Part shown: in pieces, positions 23,516 through 24,478 of the stretch
Layout: each line of letters begins with the position of its first letter
Numbering within the stretch: the stretch's first letter is position 1
NCBI RefSeq assembly: GCF_965657105.1
Contig: NZ_CBFHNB010000030.1
Coordinates: 1 to 24,478, forward strand
Direction: 5' to 3'
DNA from: Puniceispirillum sp965657105
GTDB taxonomy: Bacteria > Pseudomonadota > Alphaproteobacteria > Puniceispirillales > Puniceispirillaceae
DNA length: 24,478 nt
Program-made: the position numbers and the translations under genes
The notes under the pieces: model-generated
Database searches by the model: none
Told to the model about the DNA's origin: nothing
Seen by the model: the letters and a program-made list of their open reading frames with translations, nothing else

Positions 23516-24478
23516 ATGCGTAATTTTTTTCTAATTGCGATTTTTCTATTTGTTTCAGGTCTGTTGCTTCCCGCCAATGAAATATATGCCCAATCGGATG
23601 ATCAGAACATTCGTGTGTCCGAAATACGGGTGCTTGGAAATAAGCGTGTGTCTTCGGGTACGGTGCTGTCATATCTACCGGTAAATATTGGTGATGCGGT
23701 GACCCAGAGCAGCCTCAACGTCGCGCTGGAACGGCTTTTTGATACCGGTCTGTTCAAAGATATCAGTATTGATAATGAAGCTGGTGTTATCACCATTGAT
23801 ATTCAGGAAAACCCCATTATCAACAGGATTAATATCGAAGGAAATGATGCCATCAATGATGAACGCCTGTTGGAAGCTATTGACGTTCAGCCGCGCCGTG
23901 TATTCACCCAGAAACTAGCCCTTGAAGCGACCAGAACATTGCTTGATTTGTATCAGGCTGGCGGCCGGTTTGGTGCCTCTGTTGAGCCTAAAATCATCGA
24001 GCTTGATGAAAACCGTGTGGATCTGGTGTTCGAAGTGAATGAGGGTCCTCTTATCAAGATCAATTCGATCAGCTTTTCGGGCAACCAACGTTATTCAGAC
24101 CGGGTTCTGCGTAGTGCTATTTCAAGCCGTGAGCAGCGCTGGTGGGCGTTTTTGAGTTCGGCAGACAAATATGATGAAGGCAGGTTGGATTATGATGTGC
24201 GCTTGCTGCGCCAGTTTTATCTTGCGCGTGGTTACGCCGACATTTCAGTTACCCGTGTTCGTGGCGGATTATTGCCTGACCGAAGTGGTTTTGCCGTCTC
24301 CTTCATTTTAAACGAGGGCACGCAATATACGGTTCGTGATATTACACTGACCAGTGAAATTGAAAATGTTGATATTCCTGATCTGATATCATTGTTTGAT
24401 TTTACAGATAATAATCGGTACGACGTACGCCGTCTTGAGCAGGGGCTTGTTGACATCACTAATCGTCTTGGCGAATTT
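23516..24478 (+). CDS. bamA: Outer membrane protein assembly factor BamA, N-terminal part (runs off window)
   Basis: Core of the BAM complex that inserts beta-barrel proteins. The frame is open for 321 codons to the window end. MRNFFLIAIFLFVSG starts a signal peptide with a probable cleavage after IYA (residue 25). POTRA domains follow: POTRA1 from about IRVSEIRVLGNKRV (30-95), POTRA2 from INRINIEGNDAI (to about 175), POTRA3 from INSISFSGNQRYS (to about 263) and POTRA4 from VRDITLTSEIENV, cut by the window end. POTRA5 and the barrel lie outside. GGAG stands five bases before the ATG. The place after rseP is the standard one. Confidence 0.94.
   Translation, partial: MRNFFLIAIFLFVSGLLLPANEIYAQSDDQNIRVSEIRVLGNKRVSSGTVLSYLPVNIGDAVTQSSLNVALERLFDTGLFKDISIDNEAGVITIDIQENPIINRINIEGNDAINDERLLEAIDVQPRRVFTQKLALEATRTLLDLYQAGGRFGASVEPKIIELDENRVDLVFEVNEGPLIKINSISFSGNQRYSDRVLRSAISSREQRWWAFLSSADKYDEGRLDYDVRLLRQFYLARGYADISVTRVRGGLLPDRSGFAVSFILNEGTQYTVRDITLTSEIENVDIPDLISLFDFTDNNRYDVRRLEQGLVDITNRLGEF

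Noticed and set aside
1..24478. Mobile element, CRISPR, toxin-antitoxin, defence or biosynthetic cluster
   Set aside because: Every sizeable frame on both strands is either a recognisable housekeeping gene or its antisense or out-of-frame shadow; no transposase, integrase, spaced direct repeats or long inverted repeats were seen.

Overview
This window reads as a core chromosomal segment of an alphaproteobacterium. The evidence is the gene order (lepB-rnc-era-recO; proS-lolC-lolD-dnaE; rpsB-tsf-pyrH-frr-uppS-cdsA-dxr-rseP-bamA), a short prolyl-tRNA synthetase without the editing insertion, a Bpt-type leucyltransferase, and a porphobilinogen synthase whose zinc cysteines are replaced by Ala/Asp. 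Base composition looks moderate by eye, unlike the very GC-rich rhizobia or the AT-rich SAR11. A marine lineage such as SAR116/Puniceispirillum would fit, but that is inference only.

Layout. (1) 1-4682, plus strand: end of lepB, then rnc, era and recO in a tightly overlapping chain, then parC; this covers protein export, RNA processing, ribosome assembly, recombination repair and chromosome decatenation. (2) 4715-7854, minus strand: hemB, ilvA and bpt, read in that order toward parC; this covers tetrapyrrole synthesis, threonine deamination and N-degron tagging. (3) 7906-8991, plus: a 3-hydroxyisobutyryl-CoA hydrolase, divergent from hemB across about 50 bp. (4) 9126-16048, plus: proS, the lipoprotein-export pair lolC/lolD, and dnaE. 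(5) 16258-24478, plus: the translation and envelope cluster rpsB-tsf-pyrH-frr-uppS-cdsA-dxr-rseP, ending in bamA, which runs off the window. Region 5 joins translation factors to isoprenoid, undecaprenyl and phospholipid precursor synthesis and to outer-membrane assembly.

Coding density is very high and no gap exceeds about 210 bases. I see no tRNA or rRNA genes, insertion sequences, phage genes, CRISPR arrays, toxin-antitoxin pairs or defence genes, and no clear pseudogenes. Nearly every protein has a recognisable housekeeping identity, so I do not find a new multi-gene system.

The signals that remain unexplained are in the spacers. The most interesting is the roughly 130-nt leader of rpsB, which can fold into a closed multi-branch structure with a possible pseudoknot next to the ribosome binding site. 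Others are a 46-codon ORF before proS that carries an in-frame 18-bp tandem duplication, and a hairpin between rpsB and tsf. Several starts need care: pyrH very probably begins at TTG, and hemB, ilvA, tsf, recO and uppS begin inside longer open frames.
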